NCBI GenBank assembly: GCA_001839685.1
Contig: MLAK01000959.1
Coordinates: 1 to 42,966 of the forward strand
Direction: 5' to 3'
Source of the DNA: Tritrichomonas foetus
Taxonomy: Eukaryota > Parabasalia > Tritrichomonadida > Tritrichomonadidae
Length of the DNA stretch: 42,966 nucleotides
Numbering within the stretch: the stretch's first letter is position 1; each line of letters starts with the position of its first letter. The notes beneath the pieces were generated by a model. The model saw only the letters and a program-made list of their open reading frames with translations. It made no database searches and had not been told where the DNA came from. The position numbers and the translations under genes are program-made. Below, piece after piece: positions 8,962 to 20,900 of the stretch.

Positions 8962-10165
8962 TTGGTTACTGTGCATTCAGTTTTGGCCGCAAAAAGAATG
9001 TTGATTTTCATGAATAAAAGATGAATATATCAGATAAATGGATTCACCAGATTCCATATTTCATTTATTTTCTTGTTGTCCTGTTTATTTCATACTTCTT
9101 AACATATTAAATCGATTTTGGGCTTTTTACAAATATGGAATTTCTTCGAATTTTGAGACGAAAGTTCAAAAGATGTTTACCTTTTCACTCCAAATTTCAC
9201 CTTGGCCAACGCTTTCCATCATTTTTCATCTCGTGATGATGAATTTTCTGATTGAATCTGACATATCAGACCGTTTGTAAACATCATATGAACTTTTGAT
9301 GAATATTTTCGTTAGGTAGCATAAAATGAGTGAAAAAAATTCATCAAAACGAACATTCATTTGTCTTTTTTTTATATTTTTCTTTCCAAAAATTGAAGAA
9401 AATGACAACGATTTGTATCACCAGAACAATGTTGATTGACATTTTTGGATTGCTAATTATCGTATTAAGTTTTCATAATGTTATTTCTCATGTCTTTGGA
9501 AAATAAAGTATTAGCCCAAATTGATTGAAGGAATGAAATTATCACAAAAAGGAATAAACTATAAAAGAATGAAGTGAAATAATTATTGAAAAGAATGAAA
9601 TAATAATAATATAAAAATATAAAGTGATTGAAAAAGGAATGAAATTTTATGAGAAAAGAAAGAATTACGAGAAAGTAGTTTTAAAATCACAAACTATATT
9701 TTTTGAATTCACAGAAATTTCGATCGAGAAATCTAAACAAATTCAATCACACACATTTAATGAATTTAAATCTTTCTCAACTTAATATCGAAAAAAATCT
9801 TCTTGACAATTCAAAGAATGAACGCATTGAATAATCGAAATAAGCGCAATCTTGAACAATTTTTGTTATTTGTATTATTTGCAACAGTTTTTTTTCTTCA
9901 TATTTTCGTGAAATGAAAAGAAGAAATAACATTATTCAAGGAAAATCCAAAAACAAAAATCCAAAAAAACAAGTATATACCTGTTTATATAGAAAGATTT
10001 AACAATTGACAAAATAAGAAAATTTTAATTTGATGAATTTTTCTGACAAAGAATCTTCGAAATTCAATTAAATGGATAGATATTATACTCAAAACACTGG
10101 ACATGTGATTAGAAATTCAAAAATAATGAAACAGGTCTTTTTTATTATCACATAAATAAAAAATA
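8962..10165. other. 1.2-kb gene-free stretch
   Basis: Highly AT-rich with scattered GAATGAA motifs around 9527-9660. Short readings occur (for example 9038-9280), but none has recognisable protein character. No RNA gene recognised. Confidence 0.4.
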
Positions 10166-11023
10166 TTAATGGCCGATACCACGAAATTCTGCTTCCCAGT
10201 TGATTTTGGTTCCAGTAATTGCTTGTTTCCTTCTAAACCTTGTAACACCATCTGTTGCCATTCGTTCAAGTGCCGCCATATATCCACTCATCCATGAATC
10301 CTCAAATTCACGGATTTTGTTTACAAGTGCGTCGAGATTTTTTGGAGGGAGTTCCGCAGTAAGTTCGTTACTGGTCGTTGCCATTACATTTCCGCATTCG
10401 AAATAATGTTGAGTAGATTGAATTGTTCCAGTTAAACTTCCAGTTGATGGTTTGTAAATATAGCGCGCGATAATTCCACCAGTTCTGTAATTCTTTAATG
10501 AACAGGAGTTACTTCTAAGTATGATTGTAATTGTATCTTCGTCAACTTTAAATTGTGGTACTGAGTCCTTCTTATCGTTTTTACTTTTTTCACCATCAGA
10601 TTTGACCTTGCGAAGCTTGTCATATACACCGGCGGCATATTTCGATCGGTATGCGATTTTAACATAGTTGTTCATCCTTTTTTGTATTTCAGTGCGAAGT
10701 TCTGAGCTTTTGGCTGTCATTGGAATGCCTTTTTCGACGAGAATTCGTTTCGTGAAATCGAATCTGAATATCGTGTAATCGACTGGATTTATGTATAATT
10801 CTTTTGAAATTTTACCTTCCTCGCAAAAAATAACATTGGTTTCGCCGATTTCGATGATGGGACACGTTTTGGTAATATATTTTTCGAATGAATCCTTTAC
10901 AGCTTTCTTGACAACATTGGGGTCATCTTTCAGAAGGCCCTTTAGTGCGTTTGTGCATTGGTCATATTCGCCAGTTGGAGCGTTCTCGAGAAAAGAAGAT
11001 GCGACTTCAACGCGTTTTTCCAT
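10166..11023 (-). CDS. F-actin-capping protein subunit alpha (CapZ alpha)
   Basis: 285 aa from the ATG at 11023, the normal length for the family. The N-terminal helical part contains the SSFLENAPTGE signature, and the C-terminal half contains ARYIYKPSTGSLTG followed by QSTQHYFECGNV, both hallmarks of CapZ alpha. The protein pairs with the beta subunit to cap actin barbed ends in the cytoplasm; no beta-subunit gene is in this window. The frame stays open a little upstream but only through a TTG codon, so 11023 is the first ATG. An Inr-like TCATTTTT lies about 46 nt upstream (11071-11064). It ends in TAA. The gene looks intact. Confidence 0.92.
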   Translation of the reverse strand: MEKRVEVASSFLENAPTGEYDQCTNALKGLLKDDPNVVKKAVKDSFEKYITKTCPIIEIGETNVIFCEEGKISKELYINPVDYTIFRFDFTKRILVEKGIPMTAKSSELRTEIQKRMNNYVKIAYRSKYAAGVYDKLRKVKSDGEKSKNDKKDSVPQFKVDEDTITIILRSNSCSLKNYRTGGIIARYIYKPSTGSLTGTIQSTQHYFECGNVMATTSNELTAELPPKNLDALVNKIREFEDSWMSGYMAALERMATDGVTRFRRKQAITGTKINWEAEFRGIGH

Positions 11024-11063
11024 TTCGTGGGAATTTTTAAAAAATATTTGATGTAAAGAGCCA

Positions 11064-11071
11064 AAAAATGA
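11064..11071 (-). promoter_or_regulatory. Inr-like TCATTTTT
   Basis: Minus-strand TCATTTTT, putative +1 A at 11069, 46 nt before the CapZ alpha ATG. Longer leader than for other genes here, so less certain. Confidence 0.3.
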
Positions 11072-11469
11072 CAAAAGGAAGTTCGATCAGATGATGGTCA
11101 AACTGATGGCGAAAATAAGATACGATCAATCTATATTCTGAATAAATTGAAAATACAGAGTTATTGAGATAATTGTATTTGAAATTCTGATGATTATCAC
11201 AAAAAGTTTCATTTAACGTTGAAAATATTTGAGTATCCTGTTAACAATCTAAGAATTATCTCAAAAAGTTGACACACTCTTATCAATTTTATATTTATTT
11301 ACAAATTTGCAATCAAGTGCACCCAAAGACATTTAAAAACATTTATAGAAACTTAAAACACTTGAGTCACTTACAGCACTTGAAGCCTTTGTCGATTCGT
11401 AGGAAAAGCCGCCAAGAATATTCTATTAGGATAGAATTCCAATTTTCATTAATAAATCTTCTATTTATT

Positions 11470-11472
<3 letters not shown>

Positions 11473-11510
<38 letters not shown>
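11473..11510. repeat. (ATT)n microsatellite
   Basis: About 12.7 uninterrupted ATT units. Likely length-variable between isolates. Confidence 0.95.
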
Positions 11511-12333
11511 GAGTATCACTGTCCTGGTTATTATTTTCCCGAATGCCTTAATATGTAGGAATTATAAGACCATATAAATAAAGAATTGTATTATTTATTT
11601 GAACGCATATAGAAAATCCAAAAGATACATTGAAAATATTGGTATACAAATTAAATTAATAGAAAATTGATAAATTCTTGCAAATATTGAAATGATCATC
11701 AGAAAATCACAATTTTTGAGATTTCCACATATAAAATTTCTGATATTTTGACAACAACAAAAATAATCATTATTAATAATATATCTTGTTAATGGAAATT
11801 AAGATTGCCTGGGGAATGAAAGAATTGTGGAAAAATTATAATGAAATCACAAGTGATATCATCAAATAACTTTTTGATTGATTGTCAAATGCTTTTTCTT
11901 AACTACTTTCAATTTTCTTGAGGTTTGATGAAGTGAGATAAAACTAAACTTGTTCACATCATAAAAAATAATTATGAGTTCAATTTTTTTCTTTCTTATA
12001 TTTTTTAATCATTTCCTTGATAGCAATTTTATCCTTCAAATTATAAGATAGTTATATTTTCAATTATTATTTCCTGTTGGAATTATTTTTTGTGTATCAT
12101 TAAATAATCCTCTATTCAAAATTCAATTGACAAAAAAATATAAATGAATTCAAGACGATAATTCAATTTCATCGAAAAAGGAAAGATTTTTGTTTTGTTA
12201 ATCAACGTTTAATTTATTGTTTGATTATTTTCTTGCAATGCAAAGCTTTGATATCTATTTCTTTAATTCTTGATTTGGCATAACTGTCTTGGAGTGAAAA
12301 AATCATCACTTCATATTCATTTTTCCCATATAC

Positions 12334-12349
12334 ATTCCACATGTGGAAT
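12334..12349. repeat. 16-bp perfect palindrome
   Basis: ATTCCACATGTGGAAT is a perfect inverted repeat centred on an E-box-like CACATGTG. It sits about 1 kb from either flanking gene. Confidence 0.8.
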
Positions 12350-13351
12350 TTACATAATGATGTCTCTGATTATTGTGAATATAGATGAGATCAGTTCACT
12401 CTTCCTCCATGAGTCTGTGATAATGTTAATTCTCGATTGAATTCAATAATGAAATTCCTACGAAACATAAACTATTGGAATTATGACAAAAAGCATCTTA
12501 CAATTACTAAGAAAAAACCGTCAAGTCACTTGGATAACGGCTCTTTCTTTGTGACAAGAAGTCTCGTATAAAATAAATGATGTTACATTGAAAATTACTA
12601 CAAAAATCAAATTTCATTCAAAGTATCAAAAAATTGAGATTACAGCATCTTTGTTAAAATTAATGTTCTAATGTTTTCCGATGATTTCTGGTTTTATCTC
12701 GATTATTAAAGTGAAACAATCTATTTTTAATGATTAATATCATAAACACAACTTGCGAATATTAGACTATAAGAAATTTTTTGTGGATTTATGCAATGAT
12801 TTCATACAATTATTTTTATTCGGAAAATTTGTGGAAGTGGAATTCTATGTTTGATTGTTGAAATTATTCAATATTTCACTGCAAAATTTTTTTCAATAAA
12901 AGAATTAGATCAGTATAAGTATGCACAAATATTCATTCCTCTATAATCCATATCATTTTTTCCATCTCACAAAGTTTCTAAACTATATTGTATTCCTTCA
13001 TTTATGAGAAATGAGAAGATGATTTAGAAAAAGTATTTTTTCTGAAATAGAATTGAGACACTCATTTAAGGAAATTTCTGTGGAAAAGATGGGTAGGCAT
13101 CGAGTAATATACTTTTTCATAACATTGGTGAGTGTTGAAGTGATTTATTTTTTATTAATGATTAGATAAATGAAGAAAAATGTTGAGATTGGAAAAGATA
13201 AAGAGATGAACTTCATATCATATTTTCGCCTAAATATGAAATGACATTCTGTAAACATGTAAGTTTTTTATATCAAAAACTCTTACTTCACGATCGATTC
13301 TATCAAATTAATGGAATTTTTGTGAAAGCATCGATCAATTCTTCCTTCATA

Positions 13352-13360
13352 TCACTTTTA
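13352..13360 (+). promoter_or_regulatory. Inr-like TCACTTTTA
   Basis: Putative +1 A at 13354, 10 nt before the ATG at 13364. It lies inside the upstream open frame, so it argues against starting translation at the ATG at 13241. Confidence 0.6.
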
Positions 13361-13363
13361 ATA

Positions 13364-15262
13364 ATGGCTGTACGTCTCCACATCAAAATATGCGAAGCAC
13401 GCAAGGTTCTCAAGATGGATCTTGGAGGAAAGAGTGATCCATACATCACTCTTAAATTGAAGAGCCAAGAGAAGAAAAAGGAATTGATCAAAAGAACACA
13501 AGTAATTAGCAATACAACCGATCCAATCTGGAATCAGGAATTCGATATCGTAGCTGAACTTTCAGATACCCTCCTTATCGATATGTTTGATGAAGATATC
13601 AAAAAAGACGATAAGATGATGGATCAACTTTCATACCCAGTCAACAAATGGAAAGTTGGTGGTGGTGTTGACCATCTTGAAGTTGACTTAAAGCTCAAGA
13701 AGAAGAAGGCAGGTACATTAGTATTTGAAGTTGAAGCTTTCGAAGCTGAAGGTTCAGCTCCCCCTCCTGAACCCGTTCAAGAACGTGCTGCAAATTTAGC
13801 AGTTCCATGCAAGCTTCACATCCGTGCAGTTGATGGTAAAGGTCTCAAGAAGATGGATGTTGGTGGAAAGAGTGATCCATACTTAACATTCCAATTAAAG
13901 AGTGACAAAAAGAGCAAGCAAAAGTCACAAGTTATCTCTAACAGCTGTGATCCAGTATGGAATCAAGACTTCGTCTTCAATGTAGCTGACTGGAACTCCG
14001 AAGTTTTACTTGTTAATATGTGGGATGAAGATATCGCTAAGGATGATAAGATGATGAATGAACTTGAATTCCCACTTGCCAGCTGGCCAATTGGTTCACA
14101 TAATGTTTTTGATGACAACATTAAACTAAAGAAAAAGTCCGCTGGACATCTTCATTTGGAATTCAATGTATTAAATGTTGATGATGCTGTTCCAGCAAAT
14201 GAAGCCCCACCTGCTGCCCAAGCTGCTCCACCACCAGCCGCTGCTGGATCAGTTCAAGTACGTATCAAGATTTATGATGCTAAATGACTCAAGAAGATGG
14301 ATGTTGGAGGAAAATCCGACCCATACATGACCTTCCATCTCAAAGGCACTGACAGAAAGAAGGATGGTGTTAAATCACAAGTTATTTCTAACAATTGTGA
14401 TCCAGTATGGAACCAAGAATTATTCTTAAATGTTGCTGATATTAACAAAGCTGAACTTCTTGTTAACATGTTCGATGAAGACATTGCCAAGGATGACAAG
14501 ATGATGAATGAAATCTCCTATACATTGAAGGATGTTCCATTCAACACAGTTCAAGTATTTGATGAAGATATCAAACTTAAGAAGAAGTCTGCTGGCCATC
14601 TCCACTTTGAATTCGAACTTCTTGGTGAAGAACCAGTGAAAACACGTGATGTTGTTATTGAAGAAAACCTTGAATACTGCAATTTCTCACTTGGTAGCTA
14701 CTCATCAAGTTATTCAACTGACTTTTCATCATACAACACATGCTCACATCCACTTTCATCCCTTCATTCATCCGAAAGAAAGTTACATAAACATCATTTC
14801 CATGCCTCAAAACCAAAGGCTCCAAAGCCCAAGAGAGTAGGTGAAAGCATCAAAGGTGTCATCGTTTCATGTAATGGTCTTCCAAAGGCAGATTCAGACG
14901 GAACAGATGCATATGTTACAATCACAGTCATTTCAAAGGCAGAAAAAGAAAAGAAGAGCGCAGAAAAAGTAAAGACTGAAATCGTTCATGATACTTCTGA
15001 TCCAGTTTATAACAAGGAGTTCAACTTCGAACACGCAAAGAAAGGAGACTCCCTTAAAGTTGAAGTGAGACAATCCCACAAGCTCCTCGGTGATCAAGTT
15101 ATTGGTCAATGCATCGTCCCACTTAAGAACGTCAAAGAGAATGAAGCCATTCAAGAGTCATATCCACTTGCCAGGCCAGACAAGTGCCCTAAGTTCCTTG
15201 CACTAATTGTCAATTTCGGAACAATCACATTATCTCTGACACACTCAGTTCAATACAAGTAA
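13364..15262 (+). CDS. Four-C2-domain protein interrupted by one in-frame TGA
   Basis: One reading frame of 632 codons with a TGA at 14285-14287 (codon 308). C2-1 is at about 1-125, C2-2 at 145-285, C2-3 at 300-425; all three carry the KMD(L/V)GGKSDPY loop and a DED-x-DDKMM second loop, which supply Ca2+-binding aspartates. A Ser/Tyr/His-rich linker (about 440-490) leads to a more diverged fourth C2-like domain (about 495-620). C2 proteins bind acidic membranes in a Ca2+-dependent way. The TGA occupies the place of Gly in the repeated GLKKMDVGG motif (GGA to TGA is one change), and everything after it is conserved. Without readthrough it would yield a 307-aa two-domain protein (13364-14287); the remainder from 14297 has its own ATG. 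It ends in TAA. Confidence 0.85.
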
Positions 15263-15601
15263 GTGATTTACAAACAAAATTGCTTAAAAATTAGCATCCT
15301 TTAAAATTATAATATTTTTTTGCTTTTTGCTGGATCATTGGTAATCTCATATTTTATCTTTAATGTCCATCTAAAAAAATATGATTTTCACATCACCATT
15401 AAATTAATCATATACATCCAAAATTTTCAAGCAGAAAACATGTCTAATCTCATATCTATAGATATATCGCATTGCATTGTGAAATTTCTAAGGCATAGCC
15501 TATGTTAATGCATCTGATTATACATCAGACCAAATAAATATAGAAAATCGATCAGTTATTTTCACCTTCATTTTCACCTTCATTGTAGATTGCTTTTTCC
15601 G
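15263..15601. other. Gene-free stretch
   Basis: Contains a small hairpin (TCTGAT/ATCAGA arms at 15513-15518 and 15524-15529) and a duplicated TTTTCACCTTCA (15560-15582) just before the next gene. The latter carries two Inr-like TCATT boxes. Confidence 0.45.
15580..15585 (+). promoter_or_regulatory. Inr-like TCATTG
   Basis: Putative +1 A at 15582, 20 nt before the ATG at 15602. A second candidate TCATTT begins at 15568 within a duplicated 12-mer. Confidence 0.4.
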
Positions 15602-16651
15602 ATGAAAATCTCCTTCTCGACACCCAAGGAGAATGAGTACGATCATAAATTGGATCAATCACCAATAGGATCCACATCAAACATGTCACGATCAAACTCA
15701 AACTCAAATTCATCATTGAATTCATTTCTTCAGCCCAACATCTTCAAAAGTGGATCAGAAGATCAACCAGTTGACAATCGATCGCCATTTCAAAGTCCCT
15801 TCATCTCTCGAACAAATAGCGTCAATTATATCGATAGAAATCCGTTTGGCGAGCCTCCTTCTTTTTCGAACCCTTCGCTTGTTTATTACCACTTTGGAAC
15901 TGGAACGAAGTTTCTCAGCAAAAACAATCCAAATAAAACCTTTACAGAGTCGATTTTCAGTTTCCCAATTCCAGTTTCAGAAAAAAGTCCTCTAAATTCA
16001 CCTATTTTGAATAAAAAAGGCGAATTTTTTCATCAAGGCAATAAAGGTCAAATTGATGATCAAGATGAAAAGAATAAAGGTCAAATTGATGATCGTAAAG
16101 GCCAAAAACAAAATCAACAAAGTGATAAAGGAGGAGAATTGAATACTATTTTAAAAAGTGAATTTGATGAAGAAAAAGAATCTATTGTTGAAAACGCAGA
16201 AAAAACAGGTGAAGAAGATGAAGAGCGACTTTTTGAAGCACCTGCTGTTCTTTATCGCGTTGTTGTAGACGAAAAGAACGGGAAGAAACCATCCTTAGCA
16301 GAAGTTGGAAAAGGTGATGTTCATCTCAATAAAAATAAAGAATTTGGATTTTACAGGTTGGTGATGAGACGGGCCCAAGTAGGAAAAGTTTGTTTAAATA
16401 TGCGAATCTTTAAACAAATGAATCCCCTTCTTCATCATGATAATGTTGTTCGATTTTTAATGATCGAATCGAACGATGAAAAAAACGATGAATGTTCACA
16501 AACGGAAAAAGTTGATGAAAATAATTCAAATATTGCCAGAGAAACTAAAGAAAATAAAAAAATTAAATTAAATGTAATGAGAATGAAGTTTAAAGATGAA
16601 AAGACCCAGAAAACATTTTATAATTTACTCCAAAAAATATTATCGGAATGA
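15602..16651 (+). CDS. RanBP1-domain protein, possibly Nup50/RanBP3-like
   Basis: About 349 aa from the ATG at 15602; the frame opens slightly earlier but only at a TTG codon. The N-terminal third is Ser/Asn/Pro-rich with a few NPF and FG dipeptides, and the middle is Lys/Glu-rich. The C-terminal about 145 residues form a Ran-binding domain: a strand with AVLYRVVVDEKNG, the GKGDVHLNKNKEFGFYRLVMRR core, then KVCLNMRIFKQM, and a final helix. This fold binds Ran-GTP. A single C-terminal Ran-binding domain behind an FG-containing tail resembles Nup50/Nup2 or RanBP3, which act in nuclear transport. The acidic insertion before the last strands (about 300-325) is unusual. It ends in TGA. Confidence 0.75.
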   Translation: MKISFSTPKENEYDHKLDQSPIGSTSNMSRSNSNSNSSLNSFLQPNIFKSGSEDQPVDNRSPFQSPFISRTNSVNYIDRNPFGEPPSFSNPSLVYYHFGTGTKFLSKNNPNKTFTESIFSFPIPVSEKSPLNSPILNKKGEFFHQGNKGQIDDQDEKNKGQIDDRKGQKQNQQSDKGGELNTILKSEFDEEKESIVENAEKTGEEDEERLFEAPAVLYRVVVDEKNGKKPSLAEVGKGDVHLNKNKEFGFYRLVMRRAQVGKVCLNMRIFKQMNPLLHHDNVVRFLMIESNDEKNDECSQTEKVDENNSNIARETKENKKIKLNVMRMKFKDEKTQKTFYNLLQKILSE

Positions 16652-16957
16652 AATTTATAATGCCTTATGTCAAAAAAATTTGTTATTTAAATTTTTCAAT
16701 TGATCGTAATGTCCAAGTATTGAAATTTGCATCTTATCGAAAATGACTTATTTCTTTCACAAAAATTTTCAATTATCTTGTCAGAAATCGAATCGGCTTT
16801 TTAATATTCTGAAAGAAAAGTTTTAAAAAAATTTTTCCGCTGGCATTTTACCCCAATTCATTTTGCCAAATCAGAATGCCAATAATCGTTGATTTTGGAT
16901 AGTTGGCCGCAAATAATTTTCTATCTCTTCTTGATGATTACAGTTCACTTTTATAAA
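16652..16957. other. Gene-free stretch
   Basis: AT-rich spacer. Only the Inr-like box at 16945-16950 is recognised. Confidence 0.4.
16945..16950 (+). promoter_or_regulatory. Inr-like TCACTT
   Basis: TCACTTTTA, putative +1 A at 16947, 11 nt before the ATG at 16958. It excludes the earlier in-frame ATG at 16934. Confidence 0.55.
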
Positions 16958-17500
16958 ATGTACGCTGCAAATTGCATTCACGTGTGGGGCAAAACCATCA
17001 ATCTCACAAACGAAGAACATACCAAATTTCAAAACCTGAAAAAAACTGGAAAAGAGAAAACTTTTATCATCCACAAGTTTTTAGAATGGTACACAGCAAA
17101 CTGGCCAATTCCAGAGCGCGTCTTCAACACAGTAAATGCATACATGCTCACTTATTCAAACCTAACCATAAATAAACGATCACCAAAGGCACTCACCTGT
17201 TTCACTTTCAGAAAGTTATACAAAAAAATGCGCGAGATTAATACAAATATCCACCCAGGTCATCTTGCCGAAAGAAATGAGAAAATGATCAAAATTTTCC
17301 TTGAGGAAAATGAGGACACAGTTAAACAGGTCATGGAGCGCTTTTTTTATGACGGAAGGGATTTCCAACTAAAGCTTGAAACCGGTCAAATCGATTATCC
17401 ACCTGATTTTGACCAAATGAACTATTTTTACAAGGATGATACCTATAATTCTGAACGATGTTTCGAAGATGATTGGTTTTTTGATGATTTTTTTGATTAA
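16958..17500 (+). CDS. Hypothetical protein with acidic aromatic C-terminus
   Basis: 180 aa from the ATG at 16958. The frame is open further upstream (an ATG at 16934 and TTG codons), but the Inr-like TCACTT at 16945 points to 16958. The sequence is globular in composition: Trp, Phe and Tyr are spread along it, with basic stretches in the middle (KLYKKMREI) and a strikingly acidic aromatic tail ending WFFDDFFD. No signal peptide, membrane helix or known domain is seen. I do not recognise the family. The strong amino-acid character and Inr support a real gene. It converges with the large minus-strand gene at 17911. Confidence 0.65.
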   Translation: MYAANCIHVWGKTINLTNEEHTKFQNLKKTGKEKTFIIHKFLEWYTANWPIPERVFNTVNAYMLTYSNLTINKRSPKALTCFTFRKLYKKMREINTNIHPGHLAERNEKMIKIFLEENEDTVKQVMERFFYDGRDFQLKLETGQIDYPPDFDQMNYFYKDDTYNSERCFEDDWFFDDFFD

Positions 17501-17910
17501 AAATGCGTGTATTAGTTTTAGTAATTTTCTAAAAAATTCTATTGATAAATGGTCAGGCAGCATAATCCTGCGAATTGATTTTGCCTGAAATTTTCATCAA
17601 ATAAGCGCAAATTTCTGTTTCATTGTTAAATTTTAAAAATGCTTCTGAATGAAGACAGCAGGATACGGAAAGATAAGTAGATCCCAATAAGAAAAAAGAC
17701 AGCAATTTCAAGATATAGTTTTCTTTTCTCTTTTGATTAGCTTTGAAAATCCGAGCTAATCTTGATTAAATCCGTGAATAGTAAAAACGAAACTAAGAAT
17801 CGGATCTTGAAAATTTAAAAATGGATAATTGATAAACAATAATATAGATAGATATGAATAAGTTAAAACACACAATTTATAATAATAACAAAACATTTCA
17901 AATCATCAAA
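17501..17910. other. Intergenic space between convergent genes
   Basis: AT-rich; no element recognised. Expected to hold the 3' ends of both flanking genes. Confidence 0.4.
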
Positions 17911-20900
17911 TTAAGTTTGATTTTCATTTTGGTGAATTTCAATAAATCTATTGAGTAATTCACCAGTTGAAACATTTTCATCACCTTCACCAAGGACTTC
18001 AACTAATGATTCCCTAATTTCAGCTGCTTCTTGTTGCATCTTCAAGTTTTCTTCAATTTTCGCACGTAGTTCAATCAAAACTTCTTCAGCTGCATCAAAT
18101 CCAGGATTTGAATCATTTTTCGAATCAAAAAGTCGCAATTTAGTTTTCAACATTTCCTTTTCACTTGATTCTTTAATGACAAGTTCCTGTTGGGCATAAC
18201 CCCAGTCGACTGCAGATTCATAAGCGCTTCTCATTGCTTCAAGCTCGTCATTCATTTCATCTCGTATTTGGTCTATTCCAGCATCACTTAACTGCATCTT
18301 CAGTCTTTTATTCTTTCCTTTGACTCGAACAATTAGAGAGCTCATTTTCTGGAGTTCTCTTTGAAGATTGTGAATTGAAAGTTTGGCAGTGAAAAGCTGG
18401 CGATGTTCATCTTCATCTTCAATTGAAGCAGCTATTTTCTGTCTTTCTTCACGCAAGGCTTTAACTAAGGCTTCATTCTTCCTTTTTTCTTCTTCAAGTT
18501 TCTTTTTTGTTTCTTCTAGCTCATTAGCGAAAATATTACGACTTTTAGAATTTTCTTGACTTTTCCTGATGTCTTTCAAAAATTGCAATTCTTTTCGAGT
18601 GGCTTGTAATTTAGTATGTAGTTTTTCTTTTTCTTTCCTAAGTTTTGAGTTTTCAAAGAAAACCGAATCGTCTTTGCTTTTACCACCAATTCGATTCAAA
18701 AGTGCATCATATGTCTTCCAAACTCGCGTAAGTTCATCAGTGAAATATTCTATATCTTCTTCTAATAAACGAACCTGACCAGCATAATAGTTTTCCATTC
18801 CAGGTGTTCCATTCACATTTGTTTTACCTGAGTTGTTGGAATTGGAGTTATTATTTTGTTGCTTCATTAATTGCTCTTTTAGATTGGCATTCTCATCTGC
18901 GAGTTTTGAAATATTTTCATAAAGAGCATCTTTTTCACGAACCAAATTATCACATTTAGTTTGGTAAAGTGAAACATCAACAAAATTATCATTTTCATTA
19001 TCATCATCGTCATCACTTCCTGAATCAAGTTTTAATAACTTTTCTGGGGGTGATGAAATATCAACTTTTGATGGAGTCTGTAATAAAACTTGTTGTAAAT
19101 CTCTTATTTTTGCATTAAGTTGCTCTTTTTCTTTGGTCAAAGTTTTAACAGTTTCATTTAGTTTCGATGTGGCTTCATCGTTTTCTTTATTTTCTTCATA
19201 AGCAATCTGTAATTGTACGACAATCGTGTTGTAGTCATCGTGAAGTTGCGCTAAATCACTTTTCGTATTTGTTAATTGATTTTTAAGTTGTTCCTTTTCT
19301 TTGGTTAATGCCGCAATTTGATTTCTCAATATTTGACCTCCTCCTTCTTGTCTAATACTTTTTTCGTTATTTGAGTTGATTCCATTAAACGTATTCAAAA
19401 CATTTGAATGCGGATTAAGAGGTAAATTACTATTGCTATTTGTATTCAGACCATTTTGTTGGGTAATTGTATTATTTGTTGGCGTTGGCAAAGGTGGTGG
19501 AAGAGATTGAAAAGTTCGAATTTCTTTATCAGCCATTCCAATTTCGGCTTCATTGTCAGATGATGAAAATGAAATCGAAAGACCATGGAAAGGATCAGCT
19601 AAATCAACATCATCTTCCAGATCCAATGGCATGATTTGCGGTAGCTTTTTAATTGAAACTGCAGATTGTGGAGGATTTTTAACAACCAAATTTTGCTGAT
19701 TTTTGGCAATATTCAAACTCGTATTCAAAATATTTTTCTCTTTATTTTTATTATTTGCTGGTGTTTTTGCTTTACTATTCACATTTATATTATTGTCATT
19801 GTTATTATGATTAGGATAATTATTGAGATCATTGTTGCTGTTATTTTCAAGGTTGTCATCTTCTTCATCAAAAATTGAGAGTTGTGAAGGAGTTAACAAA
19901 GCGTGTGGATTGCCGATTGGAATTTTGGGTGGTTTTTGAGGTGTCATAGATTTGTGTGATCTCTTTGGTGAAGAAATTTGACTTGAATTCAATTCATTCT
20001 GATTTAAATTGTTATTATTAAAGTTTGAAGGTAAATATAACAGCTGATCGTCGAAATTTTTTGAATTTTTTTGTGGTGTTATGCTTTGTTGTTGAACATT
20101 ATGAAAATGATTTTGAATTTGACTTTGATTCGAATTTTGAGTTTGTGACGAATTTAAAGGAGCTTTATTGGAATTATTTTGTGGAGTTAGTGAATGGGCT
20201 GGAAAGTGACTACTATTTTGGCTTTGATTTGAAGTTTGGTTGTGAAGTTGTTCCGAAGAGTTTTTGAAAGATTTTTGAGGTGTCATTGACAAGTTGTTCG
20301 AATGCCTGGATTTATTGTTTATTTGTGATTGTGGTTGAACTTGTTGAGAAGTTTGTTGTCTTTTATTTAAATTTTGAATGTTATCAAATTCACCTTCTTC
20401 AATCAAGTCATTTTCTCCTTCAATTTCTTCTTCCTCTTCAATTATGTCTTCTTCAAAATATTCCTCTTCTTCAAAATAGCCTTCCATTGGTGGAATTTCG
20501 ATTTTCCTTGGCGGAAACTCCATTTTTAGTTTATTTTCAGATTTGTAAAGCTCATTTCCAATCATATTGAATTGATGGTATTGTTTTGGAAGGTCATTAA
20601 TTTCACTTAAAATTTCTTCAATAATTGTAACACATCTTTTGTGTTGTTCTTCAGCCAAATTCTTTTCTTGTGACGAATTCAAGAAAAACGGTGTTAATTT
20701 TGATGCAACATCAGCTTTTATTCTTCGAATTTTTGTCCGTTGTGAACTCAAATTCTTTATAGTTTGTTCTATTATGCTATTACTGCTTTCGTTATTTTCG
20801 TCTTCAATGTCAAACTGCTCGTATAAAATTTGTTGTAAATTTTCGAAAGTTGTTTGAATATCTTTCTTTGCTTTATCGTATTCACGATAGAGAGGAACTT

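Larger units (their letters stand above)
11024..13363. other. 2.3-kb gene-free stretch between divergent genes
   Basis: Between CapZ alpha (minus) and the C2 protein (plus). AT-rich; contains an (ATT)n microsatellite, a 16-bp palindrome at 12334-12349 and a small CAAGTCACTTG palindrome at 12522-12532. An ORF at 11269-11577 is low-complexity and not credible. No RNA gene recognised. Confidence 0.45.

Noticed and set aside
9038..9280. 80-codon plus-strand ORF
   Set aside because: No domain, no clear Inr, very AT-rich and close to other degraded sequence.
11269..11577. 102-codon ORF covering the (ATT)n repeat
   Set aside because: The poly-Ile stretch comes from the microsatellite; the rest lacks protein character.
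14646..14840. His/Pro-rich plus-strand reading inside the C2 gene
   Set aside because: Shadow frame of the low-complexity linker of the C2 protein.
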